Assembly (NCBI GenBank): GCA_900315195.1
Contig: OMYD01000035.1
Location: forward strand, 1 to 41,181
From: an uncultured Eubacteriales bacterium
GTDB taxonomy: Bacteria; Bacillota; Clostridia; Oscillospirales; Acutalibacteraceae
Direction: 5' to 3'
Length of the DNA: 41,181 nt
The notes under the pieces were generated by a model. That model made no database searches. It saw nothing but the letters and a program-made list of their open reading frames with translations, and had not been told where the DNA came from. Shown here piece by piece: positions 1 through 8,177 of the stretch. Each line of letters starts with the position of its first letter. Position 1 is the stretch's first letter. Position numbers and translations under genes: made by a program.

Positions 1-57
1 AATCTTTATATGCTCGGTAAAAGCGACCTTCTCAAAAAGCCGAGGTTTGCCGACTAA
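1..57 (+). CDS. possible 3' end of an unidentified plus-strand gene
   Basis: The frame starting at base 1 is open for 18 codons and ends in TAA at 55-57, reading NLYMLGKSDLLKKPRFAD. The basic, polar tail is protein-like and would converge on parC, which ends at 288 on the other strand. I do not recognise the family from so short a tail. An 18-codon open frame at a window edge can easily be chance, so this is only a candidate that needs the upstream sequence. Confidence 0.25.
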   Translation, partial: NLYMLGKSDLLKKPRFAD

Positions 58-189
58 GGGCGTAGTGCGCCTAAAATCGGGAATAATTCAACATTTATTT
101 AACAATTCATTGATTTAAAGTGCGTTTTTTCATTTTTTTGACTTGACATCATATTAAAATGCGAAATGATGCTTTAAATCAGTGTTTAC

Positions 190-231
190 TTAGCGGTTAG
201 ATTTTAGATTTTAGAGTTTAGAGATTATAAA
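190..231. repeat. degenerate heptanucleotide tandem array (TTAGNNN)x6
   Basis: Six consecutive seven-base units: TTAGCGG, TTAGATT, TTAGATT, TTAGAGT, TTAGAGA, TTATAAA. The phase is unbroken over 42 bases. It lies downstream of parC, 19 bases away from a second array of unrelated sequence but the same unit length. It resembles the heptanucleotide STRR repeats described in cyanobacteria in period only. No protein-coding role is visible. Confidence 0.7.
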
Positions 232-250
232 TCGGAGCGAAGCGACCATT

Positions 251-292
251 AACTCCACACTCCACGCTCCACACTCCAAACTCCACACTACA
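251..292. repeat. degenerate heptanucleotide tandem array (MACTCCA)x6 at the parC stop
   Basis: Six units in unbroken phase: AACTCCA, CACTCCA, CGCTCCA, CACTCCA, AACTCCA, CACTACA. The last unit contains the parC stop codon (TAG on the minus strand, 288-290), so the array starts inside the gene end and runs into the 3' flank. On the transcribed strand it reads as G-rich TGTGGAG-type units. The bases between the two arrays (232-250) and those below 190 hold no clear gene or strong terminator. Confidence 0.75.
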
Positions 293-911
293 GCAAAGAA
301 AGCTGCTCGTCGGTTTTGTCCTCGTTTGACGCAAGAGCGCCGAGCGCGGGCAGGGTTCGCGTGCGGTAGCGCTGAGGCTTTGCGAAGCCGCCCTCTTTAT
401 AAGCGTCTACGCAGAACAGTCTGTGACCTTTTTTGAGCTTCATAACCGCCACACCCTGGGTTGAGCGGGTTGTTTTAAGCGACAGGGCTCCCGTGTGCAC
501 AAGCAGCATTCTGCCCGACGACGCGGTAAACAGAACCTCCTTGTCCCCTTCAAGCCACAGCACGCCCGCAAGCGGACTTTTGTCTGAATAAGCCGCCGTC
601 AGCTTTTTGCGGTTGGTCTTTGTGGCATACGCCTCAAGCGGCACCTTGGCGGCCTTGCCGTTTTCAAAGGCAAACAGCATCATGCCCTTGTAGTCCTTTG
701 TGGCGACCATATAAACGGCGTTCTCGCCCTCGTCCATTCCAAGCTTTGCCGCAACATAATCGCCCAGCACGCTGGTCTTGGTGTCGGAGAAGTCGCTCGC
801 CTTTGCCTTGTAGACCTGAGCCTTGTCGGTAAAGAACAGCAAGTCGCAGTTGTTTGAAAACTCGATTTCCTGAGTTATCTCGTCGCCCGACATACTTCGC
901 TGTGTCCTCAT
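288..911 (-). pseudogene. parC: parC 3' part: C-terminal domain of topoisomerase IV subunit A, out of frame with the 5' part
   Basis: This frame encodes the beta-propeller-type C-terminal DNA-wrapping domain of a topoisomerase IV A subunit, with recognisable stretches such as LLFFTDKAQVYKAKASDF, VAAKLGMDEGENAVYM and TQGVAVM. It continues the protein that starts at 2412 but in a different frame. Protein-like sequence begins at about GDEITQEIEFSNN, near base 890; the nominal ATG at 911 is not a credible start. Compared with remembered relatives, the linker and first propeller strand (a PVxLFFTxEGYFKKI-like segment) are missing between the two parts. That suggests a deletion of roughly 80 to 100 bases rather than a one-base slip. 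It ends at TAG 288-290 inside a heptad repeat array. Confidence 0.8.
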
Positions 912-2412
912 AGATGATTATACTGCGGCGCGGCTGACCGTACTTTTCGGCGATAGCCTTCAGCTCTTTTACGATAATGGTCTTGATACGCGCCTTGCTT
1001 TTGAGGATATCGTCAAGCTCTGAAATCTCCTTTTCAAGCTGCTCAATGTCCTGAGTGCGCTTTAAAATATACTCGCGGTTGAGGTGGCGCAGCTTGATTT
1101 CAGCCACATACTCAGCCTGAATCTTGTCAATTCCGAAGCCTATCATAAGGTTCGGTACGACCTCGATCTCCTCGTCGGTTTCACGGATTATTTTAATAGC
1201 CTTGTCGATGTCAAGGAGTATCTTTGCAAGTCCCTTTAAAAGGTGCAGACGCTCGGCTTTTTTGGTACGGTCGAAGTAGGTGCGCCGCTTTACGCACTCG
1301 ATTCTGAACGCTATCCACTCCTCCAGAAGCGCCTTCACGCCCAGCACCATCGGCACGCCGCCGATAAGCACGTTGAAATTGCAGGCGTAGCTGTCCTCCA
1401 GGGTAGTCAGCCTGAACAGCTTTGCCATAAGCATGTCGGTATTTGTTCCACGCTTGAGGTCTACGGTGATTTTAAGACCGTCGATACCCGTTTCATCGCG
1501 CACGTCGGAAATCTCCTTTACCTTGCCCTGCTTAACAAGGTCGATTATCTTCTCGATAATAACCTCGCTGGTGGTGGTGCTTGGGATTGAGAGAATGTCG
1601 ATGCAGTTGGCTGATTTGTCGTATTGGTACCTTGCGCGCAGGCGTATGCTTCCCCTGCCCGTTTCGTAAACCTGGTCTATGACCTTTTCGTCGTAAATGA
1701 TCTGACAGCCGCCTATAAAATCGGGCGCGGGCAGAGTTGACTTTACGTCATGGTCGGGGTCGCGGATAATTGCCGCCGTGGTCTCGCAGATTTCTTTAAG
1801 GTTAAAGGAGCAGATGTTTGACGCCATGCCGACGGCGATACCCGTGTTGGTGTTTACAAGCACCGACGGAAAGGTAGCGGGCAGAAGCGTAGGCTCCTTC
1901 ATTGTGTTGTCGTAGTTGTCGACAAAGTCTACGGTGTCCTTGTCGATATCGCAGAACAGCTCGGTGCAGATTGGAGAGAGCTTTGCCTCGGTATAACGCG
2001 AGGCAGCCCAAGCCATGTCGCGGCTGTAGAACTTGCCGAAGTTGCCTTTTGAGTCGACATACGGGTGCAGAAGCGCCTCGTACCCGCGCGAAAGGCGCAC
2101 CATTGTGTCATAAATAGCCGCGTCGCCGTGAGGGTTGAGCTTCATGGTAGCGCCTACTATATTGGCGGATTTTGTGCGGTTGCCCTTTAAAAGCCCCATT
2201 TTGTACATGGTATAAAGCAGCTTGCGGTGAGAGGGCTTAAAGCCGTCAATTTCTGGGATAGCGCGCGAGAGGATTACGCTCATGGCGTAAGGCATAAAAT
2301 TCTCGCGGATGGTGGAAACAATAGGCTGCTCCACCACTTCGCCCGCGCCGTTTATTACGCCGTGGATTTTGGCAGGCGCCTCTTTGGGCGTTCTCTTTTT
2401 TTTGGGAGCCAT
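664..2412 (-). CDS. parC: DNA topoisomerase IV subunit A, N-terminal part (frameshifted parC)
   Basis: This is the breakage-reunion subunit of type IIA topoisomerase, which decatenates chromosomes together with ParE. The winged-helix region and quinolone-resistance segment NPHGDAAIYDTMVRLSR lie near residues 93-109. The active tyrosine is in AASRYTEAKLS (about Y140), and a tower/coiled-coil region follows to about residue 500. Genuine similarity stops near YED (residues 501-503, base 904); the remaining 79 residues are the wrong frame of the C-terminal domain. The start ATG at 2412 is preceded by GGAGG, which overlaps the parE stop TAA, so the two genes are coupled. In the usual family the protein is continuous at about 700-750 residues. 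A single essential parC would not tolerate this break, so an assembly error or a second locus must be considered. Confidence 0.85.
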   Translation of the reverse strand: MAPKKKRTPKEAPAKIHGVINGAGEVVEQPIVSTIRENFMPYAMSVILSRAIPEIDGFKPSHRKLLYTMYKMGLLKGNRTKSANIVGATMKLNPHGDAAIYDTMVRLSRGYEALLHPYVDSKGNFGKFYSRDMAWAASRYTEAKLSPICTELFCDIDKDTVDFVDNYDNTMKEPTLLPATFPSVLVNTNTGIAVGMASNICSFNLKEICETTAAIIRDPDHDVKSTLPAPDFIGGCQIIYDEKVIDQVYETGRGSIRLRARYQYDKSANCIDILSIPSTTTSEVIIEKIIDLVKQGKVKEISDVRDETGIDGLKITVDLKRGTNTDMLMAKLFRLTTLEDSYACNFNVLIGGVPMVLGVKALLEEWIAFRIECVKRRTYFDRTKKAERLHLLKGLAKILLDIDKAIKIIRETDEEIEVVPNLMIGFGIDKIQAEYVAEIKLRHLNREYILKRTQDIEQLEKEISELDDILKSKARIKTIIVKELKAIAEKYGQPRRSIIIYEDTAKYVGRRDNSGNRVFKQLRLAVLYRQGSGLQGKGERLLRHQDQRAGRLCCGKAWNGRGRERRLYGRHKGLQGHDAVCL

Positions 2413-2424
2413 TGCAGTGCCTCC

Positions 2425-4410
2425 TTAGCTTACGTCGAGCTGGTCGATATACTCGTTGCCGTGCTCGACTATATAGTCTTTTCGTGCCTGAAGGTTATTG
2501 CCGATAAGAATGTCAAAAATCCGCGCGGTCTGCTCCGCGTCGTCGGGCATAACCTTAATCAGGCGGCGCGTTTTTGGGTTCATTGTGGTGAGGTTCATCA
2601 TCTCGGGCTCGTTTTCACCCAAACCCTTGCTGCGCTGAATGGTGTACTTCTCCTCGCCTATCTGCTCAATGAAGCTGTCCTTTTCAACCTCGTCATAGGC
2701 AAAATAGACCTCGTTTTTAGTTGTGATTTCATAAAGCGGAGACTCCGCTATAAACACCCTGCCCTCGCGGATAAGCGTGGGAGTAAGACGGTAAAGCATA
2801 GTCAGCAGCATTGTGCGGATATGGAAGCCGTCGACGTCGGCGTCGGTGCAGATTATGACCTTGTTCCACCGCAGAGCGTCCATGTCGAAGGTGGCAAGGT
2901 TTTTGTTCGCCTTGCTTTTTACCTCAACTCCGCATCCTAAAACTTTGAGCAGGTCGGTAATGATTTCGCTCTTGAAAATTCTGTCGTAGTCAACCTTGAG
3001 GCAGTTGAGGATTTTGCCCCTTATCGGCATAATCGCCTGAAAGTCGGGGTCGCGCGCCTGAACGCAGGCGCCCTTAGCTGAGTCGCCCTCCACTATGAAT
3101 AATTCTCTTGAAGAAATATCCTTACTTCGGCAGTCAACGAACTTCTCAACGCGGTTTGTCATGTCGAGGTTGCCCGAGAGCTTCTTTTTGATATTGAGCC
3201 TGGTTTTCTCGGCATTCTCGCGGCTTCGCTTGTTGATAAGCACCTGCTCGGCGATCTTCTCGGCCTCAAGCGGATTCTCAATGAAATATACCTCTAAGCT
3301 GCGGCGCAGAAACGCCGTCATAGCGTCCTGAATACCCTTGTTAGTGACCGCCTTTTTGGTCTGGTTTGCGTAGGACGCAACGCTTGAAAACGACGAAATA
3401 ACGCAGATAAGGCAGTCGGCGACGTCGTCGTAGCTTATTTTCTTTTCGGTTTTATTGTATTTATTGTTGGTCTTTAGGTAGTTGTCGATTTGATATACAA
3501 AGGCGTTGCGAACCGCCTTGTCGGGAGCGCCGCCCTGTTCAAGCCAGCTTGAGTTGTGGTAAAACTCGGTGGTGCTGACCTTGTTTGAAAAGGCGACTGC
3601 TATGTTCATCTTCAGCTTGTACTCGGGCTTGTCGTCGCGGTCGCGCGTCATAGCCTCGGTCTCCCAGTGCTGAACGCCCGTAAGACCGTTTTCGCCTATT
3701 ATTTCCGCCACATGGTCAACAACGCCGTTGACATAATTGAACGAGGTTGTGTCAAAGCTTCTGCCGTTCTGGTTGCGGAAGATAAACTCAACGCCCGCGT
3801 TTACAATAGCCTGGCGCTTCATTATGTCGATGTAGTAGTCGGGCGCTATGTCGATGTCGGTAAACACCTCGAGGTCGGGCTTCCAGGTTATTTTGGTGCC
3901 CGTGTCCTTTTTTGCGTATGGCTCCTTTTTAAGGCCGCCCACGTTTTCGCCCTTTTCAAAATGCAGGGTGTAGCGGTAACCGTCGCGACGGATATCAACG
4001 TCCATGTACTCGGAGCTGTACTGGGTAGAGCAAAGTCCGAGACCGTTCATACCGAGCGAGAACTCGTAGCTTTCGCCCTCGTTGTTGTTGTATTTGCCGC
4101 CCGCGTACATCTCGCAGAACACCAGCTCCCAGTTGAAGCGGTTTTCCTTTTCGTTGAAGTCAACGGGAATGCCGCGGCCGTGGTCCTCAACCTCTATCGA
4201 GCCGTCGGAAAAGCGGGTTACGGAAATCTTTTTGCCGTAGCCCTCTCTGGCTTCGTCTATTGAGTTGGAAAGAATCTCAAAAACCGAGTGCTGACAGCCG
4301 TCGATACCGTCCGAGCCGAAGATGACCGCGGGGCGTTTGCGCACGCGGTCGGCGCCCTTCAGGGTGGTTATGCTGTCGTTGCCGTATTCCTGTACTTTTT
4401 TTCTTGCCAT
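2425..4410 (-). CDS. parE: DNA topoisomerase IV subunit B
   Basis: This is the ATPase subunit of topoisomerase IV, 661 residues and full length. The GHKL ATP site is seen as ILSNSIDEA (residues 46-54) and VEDHGRGIP (74-82). The lid glycine motif is GMNGLGLCSTQ (120-130), which differs from the common GLHGVG form. The TOPRIM domain has FIVEGDSAKG and the metal-binding acidic pair in ICTDADVDGFHIRTML. The C-terminal part ends with QRSKGLGENEPEMM, the motif that contacts subunit A. The start ATG at 4410 has AAGGAAG at a suitable distance. The gene is followed after 12 bases by parC, so they form a parE-parC operon. No strong promoter is visible just upstream, where repeats lie instead; read-through from uvrB is possible. 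Confidence 0.95.
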   Translation of the reverse strand: MARKKVQEYGNDSITTLKGADRVRKRPAVIFGSDGIDGCQHSVFEILSNSIDEAREGYGKKISVTRFSDGSIEVEDHGRGIPVDFNEKENRFNWELVFCEMYAGGKYNNNEGESYEFSLGMNGLGLCSTQYSSEYMDVDIRRDGYRYTLHFEKGENVGGLKKEPYAKKDTGTKITWKPDLEVFTDIDIAPDYYIDIMKRQAIVNAGVEFIFRNQNGRSFDTTSFNYVNGVVDHVAEIIGENGLTGVQHWETEAMTRDRDDKPEYKLKMNIAVAFSNKVSTTEFYHNSSWLEQGGAPDKAVRNAFVYQIDNYLKTNNKYNKTEKKISYDDVADCLICVISSFSSVASYANQTKKAVTNKGIQDAMTAFLRRSLEVYFIENPLEAEKIAEQVLINKRSRENAEKTRLNIKKKLSGNLDMTNRVEKFVDCRSKDISSRELFIVEGDSAKGACVQARDPDFQAIMPIRGKILNCLKVDYDRIFKSEIITDLLKVLGCGVEVKSKANKNLATFDMDALRWNKVIICTDADVDGFHIRTMLLTMLYRLTPTLIREGRVFIAESPLYEITTKNEVYFAYDEVEKDSFIEQIGEEKYTIQRSKGLGENEPEMMNLTTMNPKTRRLIKVMPDDAEQTARIFDILIGNNLQARKDYIVEHGNEYIDQLDVS

Positions 4411-4429
4411 ATACTTCTTCCTTTTTTGA

Positions 4430-4483
4430 GAGTGGAGTTTTGGATTGTGGAGTTAAAGCGGAATTCGGAATTCGGAGTTTCGG
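4430..4483. repeat. short near-heptad repeats (TGGA and CGGAATT types) upstream of parE
   Basis: Two small series lie side by side. TGGA recurs at 4433, 4441 and 4448 (spacing 8, then 7). CGGAATT, CGGAATT, CGGAGTT occur at 4459-4479, followed by another CGG at 4481. They fill most of the gap between uvrB and parE together with the array at 4523-4564. They would lie in the leader of any parE transcript from upstream. Unit number is low, so each series alone would be weak; the shared seven-base period next to clearer arrays is what supports them. Confidence 0.5.
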
Positions 4484-4522
4484 TCGTGCAGACAGCTTGC
4501 GGTAAAAAACACCTTTTGTGCC

Positions 4523-4564
4523 CGACTAACCACTAACCACTAACCACAAACCACTAAAAACTAA
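4523..4564. repeat. degenerate heptanucleotide tandem array (CCACTAA)x6 at the uvrB stop
   Basis: Six units in phase: CGACTAA, CCACTAA, CCACTAA, CCACAAA, CCACTAA, AAACTAA. The last unit contains the uvrB stop codon (TAG on the minus strand, 4561-4563). On the transcribed strand the unit is TTAGTGG, which shares TTAG with the array at 190-231. Length (42 bases), unit number (six) and placement on a stop codon match the array after parC. Confidence 0.75.
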
Positions 4565-6513
4565 CCTCTCAGCTTTTTTATCTTATCTCTCAGATATGCC
4601 GCGTGCTCAAATTCAAGGAGCTTCGCGGCAGCCTTCATTTCCTTGGTGAGGCTTTCAATAAGCTGCTGGCGCTGAGCCTTGCTTAGCTTTTTGACGTTCT
4701 TGAATTCGCTGTCGGAATGGGTTGAGATTTCAAGGATCTCGCTTACCTTTTTAACTATTGTTTTGGGAACGATGCCGTGCTCCTCGTTGTAGTTCTGCTG
4801 GATCTCCCGGCGGCGGTTTGTTTCGACAATCGTCTGCTGCATTGAGTCGGTCACGCTGTCGGCATACATAATAACCATGCCCTCGCTGTTTCTGGCGGCA
4901 CGTCCCGTAATCTGGATAAGCGAGCGAGCGCTGCGCAGAAAACCCTCTTTGTCGGCGTCAAGAACCGCCACAAGCGAAACCTCGGGAATGTCAAGTCCCT
5001 CTCTGAGCAGGTTAATGCCCACAAGCACGTCAAACTCGCCAAGCCGCAGGTCGCGGACAATTTCCATTCTCTCAACCGTGTCGATGTCGTGGTGCATATA
5101 TCTTACGCGGATTCCGAGCGTCTCGAGGTACGAGGTCAAGTCCTCCGCCATTTTTTTGGTGAGCGTTGTCACAAGCACGCGCTGCTTCTTTGCGGAGCGG
5201 ATGTTGATTTCGGAAACCAAATCGTCAAGCTGGCCTTCTGTGGGGCGCACCGAAATTTCGGGGTCGAGCAGCCCCGTAGGGCGGATGATCTGCTCGGCAA
5301 TAACCTGACTTTTTTCAAGCTCCAAGTCGCCCGGGGTAGCGCTTACAAACACCGCCTGATTAATGTGCGCGTAAAACTCGTCAAAGTTAAGCGGGCGGTT
5401 GTCATATGCCGAGGGCAGTCGGAAGCCGTAGTCAACAAGGCTCTTTTTGCGCGCGCGGTCGCCCGCGTACATGCCCCTCACCTGAGGAAGCGTTACATGG
5501 CTCTCGTCCACAAACAGCAGAAAGTCGTCGGGAAAATAATCGAGAAGCGTGTAGGGCGACGAGCCCGGAGCCCTGCCAGACAGTATGCGTGAGTAGTTTT
5601 CAATGCCCGAGCAAAAGCCTATCTCCTGAAGCATTTCCATGTCATAGCGCGTGCGCTGCTCAATTCGCTGAGCCTCAAGCAGCTTTCCGTTCTCGCGGAA
5701 ATACTCAAGCCGCTCGTTTAGCTCGCGCTCAATCTCATTAAGAGCGACCTGCATTTTATCGCGCGACACGATATAGTGCGAGGCGGGATACACCGCCGCG
5801 TGCTTCAAAAGCGCTTTAAGCTCGCCCGTAAGCGGATTTATTTCGGAAATACGGTCGATTTCGTCGCCGAAAAACTCGACGCGGATAATCGAATCGCCCG
5901 AAGCGGCAGGGAAAATCTCGACCACATCTCCCCTTACGCGGAATTTGTTTCGGATAAAATTAATATCGTTGCGCTCATATTGAAGCTCAACAAGCTTTTT
6001 GACAAGCTCGTCGCGCGACTTCTGCATACCTGGGCGCAGTGAAATCACCATGTTGCGGTAGTCGATAGGGTCGCCCAGGCTGTAAATACACGACACCGAG
6101 GCCACGATAATAACGTCCCGCCGCTCAGACAAAGCAAGCGTGGCGCTGTGGCGCAGCTTGTCGATTTCGTCGTTTATGGAGCTGTCCTTCTCGATATAGG
6201 TATCGGTCTGGGCAACATACGCCTCGGGCTGGTAGTAGTCGTAGTAGCTTACAAAATACTCTACCGCGTTTTCGGGAAAAATCTCCTTAAACTCGCTGCA
6301 AAGCTGGGCGGCAAGCGTCTTGTTGTGCGCGAGCACAAGCGTCGGGCGCTGAGTGCGCTCGATTACGTTCGCCATTGTAAACGTCTTGCCCGAGCCCGTA
6401 ACGCCGAGCAGAGTGGTCTCCTTGTTGCCCGCGTTAATGCTGTTTACAAGCGTGTCTATCGCCCGGGGCTGGTCGCCCGTAGGCTTGTATTTGGAATGAA
6501 TCTTAAACTCCAT
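4561..6513 (-). CDS. uvrB: UvrABC excinuclease subunit B
   Basis: UvrB is the damage-verifying helicase-like subunit of nucleotide excision repair; it is loaded by UvrA and recruits UvrC. The protein is 650 residues, normal for the family. The Walker A GVTGSGKT is at residues 37-44, and the DNA-clamping beta-hairpin region [12 protein letters not shown] is near 88-99. The helicase motifs include [14 protein letters not shown] and [11 protein letters not shown]-terminal UVR domain ([14 protein letters not shown]) contacts UvrC. The ATG start lies inside the 3' end of radC (11-base overlap), giving a pyrE-radC-uvrB operon. The stop codon falls in a heptad repeat. Confidence 0.97.
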   Translation of the reverse strand: MEFKIHSKYKPTGDQPRAIDTLVNSINAGNKETTLLGVTGSGKTFTMANVIERTQRPTLVLAHNKTLAAQLCSEFKEIFPENAVEYFVSYYDYYQPEAYVAQTDTYIEKDSSINDEIDKLRHSATLALSERRDVIIVASVSCIYSLGDPIDYRNMVISLRPGMQKSRDELVKKLVELQYERNDINFIRNKFRVRGDVVEIFPAASGDSIIRVEFFGDEIDRISEINPLTGELKALLKHAAVYPASHYIVSRDKMQVALNEIERELNERLEYFRENGKLLEAQRIEQRTRYDMEMLQEIGFCSGIENYSRILSGRAPGSSPYTLLDYFPDDFLLFVDESHVTLPQVRGMYAGDRARKKSLVDYGFRLPSAYDNRPLNFDEFYAHINQAVFVSATPGDLELEKSQVIAEQIIRPTGLLDPEISVRPTEGQLDDLVSEINIRSAKKQRVLVTTLTKKMAEDLTSYLETLGIRVRYMHHDIDTVERMEIVRDLRLGEFDVLVGINLLREGLDIPEVSLVAVLDADKEGFLRSARSLIQITGRAARNSEGMVIMYADSVTDSMQQTIVETNRRREIQQNYNEEHGIVPKTIVKKVSEILEISTHSDSEFKNVKKLSKAQRQQLIESLTKEMKAAAKLLEFEHAAYLRDKIKKLRG

Positions 6514-7213
6514 GGTTATTTACAAAGTATTTCTTGAATTTGTTATTTGTGTGAACAGAAAAACAGTCAGTGTCGGTGAAAATGATATGGTCAACAAGAA
6601 TGACGCCTATGCTGTTAAGCGTTTCGGACAGCTTGCGTGTCGTTTCAAGGTCGGGACGCGACGGCAGACAAAGTCCGCTGGGGTGATTGTGCGCCACATA
6701 AGCGAACTTAGCGTTATGGCGAAGCGCTAAATCAACAATCTTGCGGATAGGCATTTCGGTTGCCGATATTGAGCCCTCGCACACGATATCGCACATAATC
6801 AGCCTGTTGTTTGCGGTACTTAAAGCCAGAGCTACCTTTTCAAAATTAGCGCCGATAAACTTTGAGCGCATTATGTCGGGGGCGCTGTCGATATCAATGC
6901 TCTCCGACTTATGCTTCGACTCCGAGTACACCCTTGCCATTTCGGGAATCATTTTAAGGAGCACCGCTGTAGATTGAGAAAGCCCGAAATCCTTTTCGAG
7001 AATATCAATCGGTGTGTCGCACACCTTGGCTAAATTGCCGTAGCAGTCAAGCAGACGGTGCGCCATGGTATTTGTATCCCTTCGCGGAAAGGCGTAAAAA
7101 AGTATCAGCTCAAGGATCTGATGATCCTCCAGCCCGTTAAAGCCGTGATCTACAAAGTATTTTTTCATCCGCTGACGGTGTCCCTCGTGGATATTTTTCT
7201 TTTCATCGTCCAT
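6503..7213 (-). CDS. radC: RadC family JAB-domain protein
   Basis: RadC-type protein of 236 residues. An N-terminal helix-hairpin-helix-like region (about residues 25-90) precedes a JAB/MPN domain whose metal-binding motif is visible as [15 protein letters not shown] (about residues 174-188), including both histidines, Ser179 and Asp188. The name reflects a historical link to DNA repair; the biochemical role of the family is not settled. The start ATG at 7213 comes two bases after the pyrE stop, and the 3' end overlaps uvrB, so the three are co-transcribed. Placement beside uvrB fits a DNA-repair association but does not prove one. Confidence 0.9.
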   Translation of the reverse strand: MDDEKKNIHEGHRQRMKKYFVDHGFNGLEDHQILELILFYAFPRRDTNTMAHRLLDCYGNLAKVCDTPIDILEKDFGLSQSTAVLLKMIPEMARVYSESKHKSESIDIDSAPDIMRSKFIGANFEKVALALSTANNRLIMCDIVCEGSISATEMPIRKIVDLALRHNAKFAYVAHNHPSGLCLPSRPDLETTRKLSETLNSIGVILVDHIIFTDTDCFSVHTNNKFKKYFVNNHGV

Positions 7214-7215
7214 AT

Positions 7216-7893
7216 TTATGCCTTTACGCCATACTGCTCATAATACGCGTCAATAGCCGCCTTGAGCTTATCGTCGATAATAACCTTTCCCTTATACTCT
7301 TTGTTATACAGGTGCTCAACGACCTCAGCCATGGTTACGATCGCGGTTGTTTTAAGGCCGTATTTCTCCTCAATTTCCAAGAGAGCGCTCTTTTCACCTT
7401 TGCCGCGCTCCATTCTGTCTACGGAAACCACAAGACCGACGGGGTCAACGTCGCCCTGAGCCCTGATAATCGGAAGGGTTTCCTCAATTGAGGTGCCCGC
7501 TGTGGTTACGTCCTCAATGATTACCACCTTGTCGCCGTCGGTAATCGGGCTGCCGAGCAGAATACCCTTGTCGCCGTGGTCTTTGAGCTCCTTGCGGTTT
7601 GAGCAGTAGCGGATGTCGGTATCAAACTTCTCGCTAATAGCGATAGTCGCCGCTACGGAAAGCGGAATGCCCTTGTAAGCGGGGCCGAACAGAACATCAA
7701 AATCAAGGCCGAAAGCGTTATTTATTGCCTCGGCATAGTATGCGCCGAGACGTCTGAGCTGAGCGCCCGTGCGATAGAAACCCGTATTTACAAAAAACGG
7801 GGTTTTTCTTCCGCTTTTGGTTACAAAGTCGCCGAACTTCAACACCTGACAATCTACCATAAACTCTATAAATTCCTTTTTGTAAGCTTCCAT
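7216..7893 (-). CDS. pyrE: orotate phosphoribosyltransferase
   Basis: PyrE joins orotate to PRPP to make orotidine 5'-phosphate in pyrimidine synthesis. The 225-residue protein has the PRPP-binding motif VVIIEDVTTAGTS (residues 123-135). Its N-terminal region, with LKFGDFVTKSGRKTPFF and FGPAYKGIPL, is typical of the branch found in Firmicutes. The start ATG at 7893 has GGAGG seven bases upstream, and a consensus sigma-A promoter lies about 50 bases further up. It is the first gene of a pyrE-radC-uvrB operon; no other pyr genes are next to it, so the pathway is split in this genome. Confidence 0.95.
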   Translation of the reverse strand: MEAYKKEFIEFMVDCQVLKFGDFVTKSGRKTPFFVNTGFYRTGAQLRRLGAYYAEAINNAFGLDFDVLFGPAYKGIPLSVAATIAISEKFDTDIRYCSNRKELKDHGDKGILLGSPITDGDKVVIIEDVTTAGTSIEETLPIIRAQGDVDPVGLVVSVDRMERGKGEKSALLEIEEKYGLKTTAIVTMAEVVEHLYNKEYKGKVIIDDKLKAAIDAYYEQYGVKA

Positions 7894-7938
7894 AATTATC
7901 CTCCATCAAATATTTGTTTGCATATTTGTACAGAATAT

Positions 7939-7967
7939 ATTTTAGCACAAGATATTGTGTTTGTAAA
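7939..7967 (-). promoter_or_regulatory. sigma-A promoter of pyrE-radC-uvrB
   Basis: On the minus strand TTTACA (7962-7967) and TAAAAT (7939-7944) are separated by exactly 17 bases. The expected start of transcription is about 40 bases before the pyrE ATG. No PyrR-type attenuator hairpin is evident in so short a leader. Confidence 0.8.
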
Positions 7968-8136
7968 GGCTTATCACCCCATTTTATTCTTACAATTTCG
8001 TCACCGTCACGCGGCTCATCGTCACAACACGGCAGCGCGCCTATAGAAAAGTCGGTTTAACAAAGATGTGGGAACAACGGCACAATCATCCTAGCGGTAA
8101 CAATAGTTTCTCAAAAAACAAACGTCCGATACGCGA

Positions 8137-8170
8137 CATAAAAAAGGAACAGCCGAAGCTGCTCCTTTTG
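8137..8170 (-). terminator. intrinsic terminator after the thiamine-type ABC transporter operon
   Basis: On the minus strand an 11-base-pair stem (AAAGGAGCAGC pairing with GCTGTTCCTTT, one G-U pair) closes a TTCG tetraloop and is followed by a run of T. It sits 8 bases beyond the stop codon of the ATPase gene. The remaining bases up to the pyrE promoter (7970-8136) contain no gene I can support. Confidence 0.9.
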
Positions 8171-8177
8171 CGGATGT

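Noticed and set aside
61-76. GGCG-TAGTG-CGCC as a terminator between the edge fragment and parC
   Set aside because: Only four base pairs, with no T run on either strand.
143-171. Plus-strand TTGACA with a weak -10 near 165-170
   Set aside because: Spacing and -10 are poor, and no plus-strand gene follows; the region is the 3' flank of parC.
190-292. Heptad arrays as a CRISPR array or telomere-like end
   Set aside because: Seven-base contiguous units have no spacer-repeat structure, there are no cas genes, and the arrays are internal to a chromosome-like gene region.
2227-2940. 237-codon plus-strand open frame antisense to parC/parE
   Set aside because: It crosses the junction of two well-supported minus-strand genes and has no recognisable domain, ribosome site or promoter. 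It is explained by the codon usage of the opposite strand.
3667-4263. 198-codon plus-strand open frame antisense to parE
   Set aside because: Shadow of a strongly conserved GHKL ATPase domain on the minus strand; hydrophobic, valine- and alanine-rich composition is typical of such mirrors.
4500-4522. Weak hairpin with a T run (GGTGTTTTTT on the minus strand) after uvrB
   Set aside because: The stem is only about four base pairs; too weak to call a terminator, although some termination here is possible.
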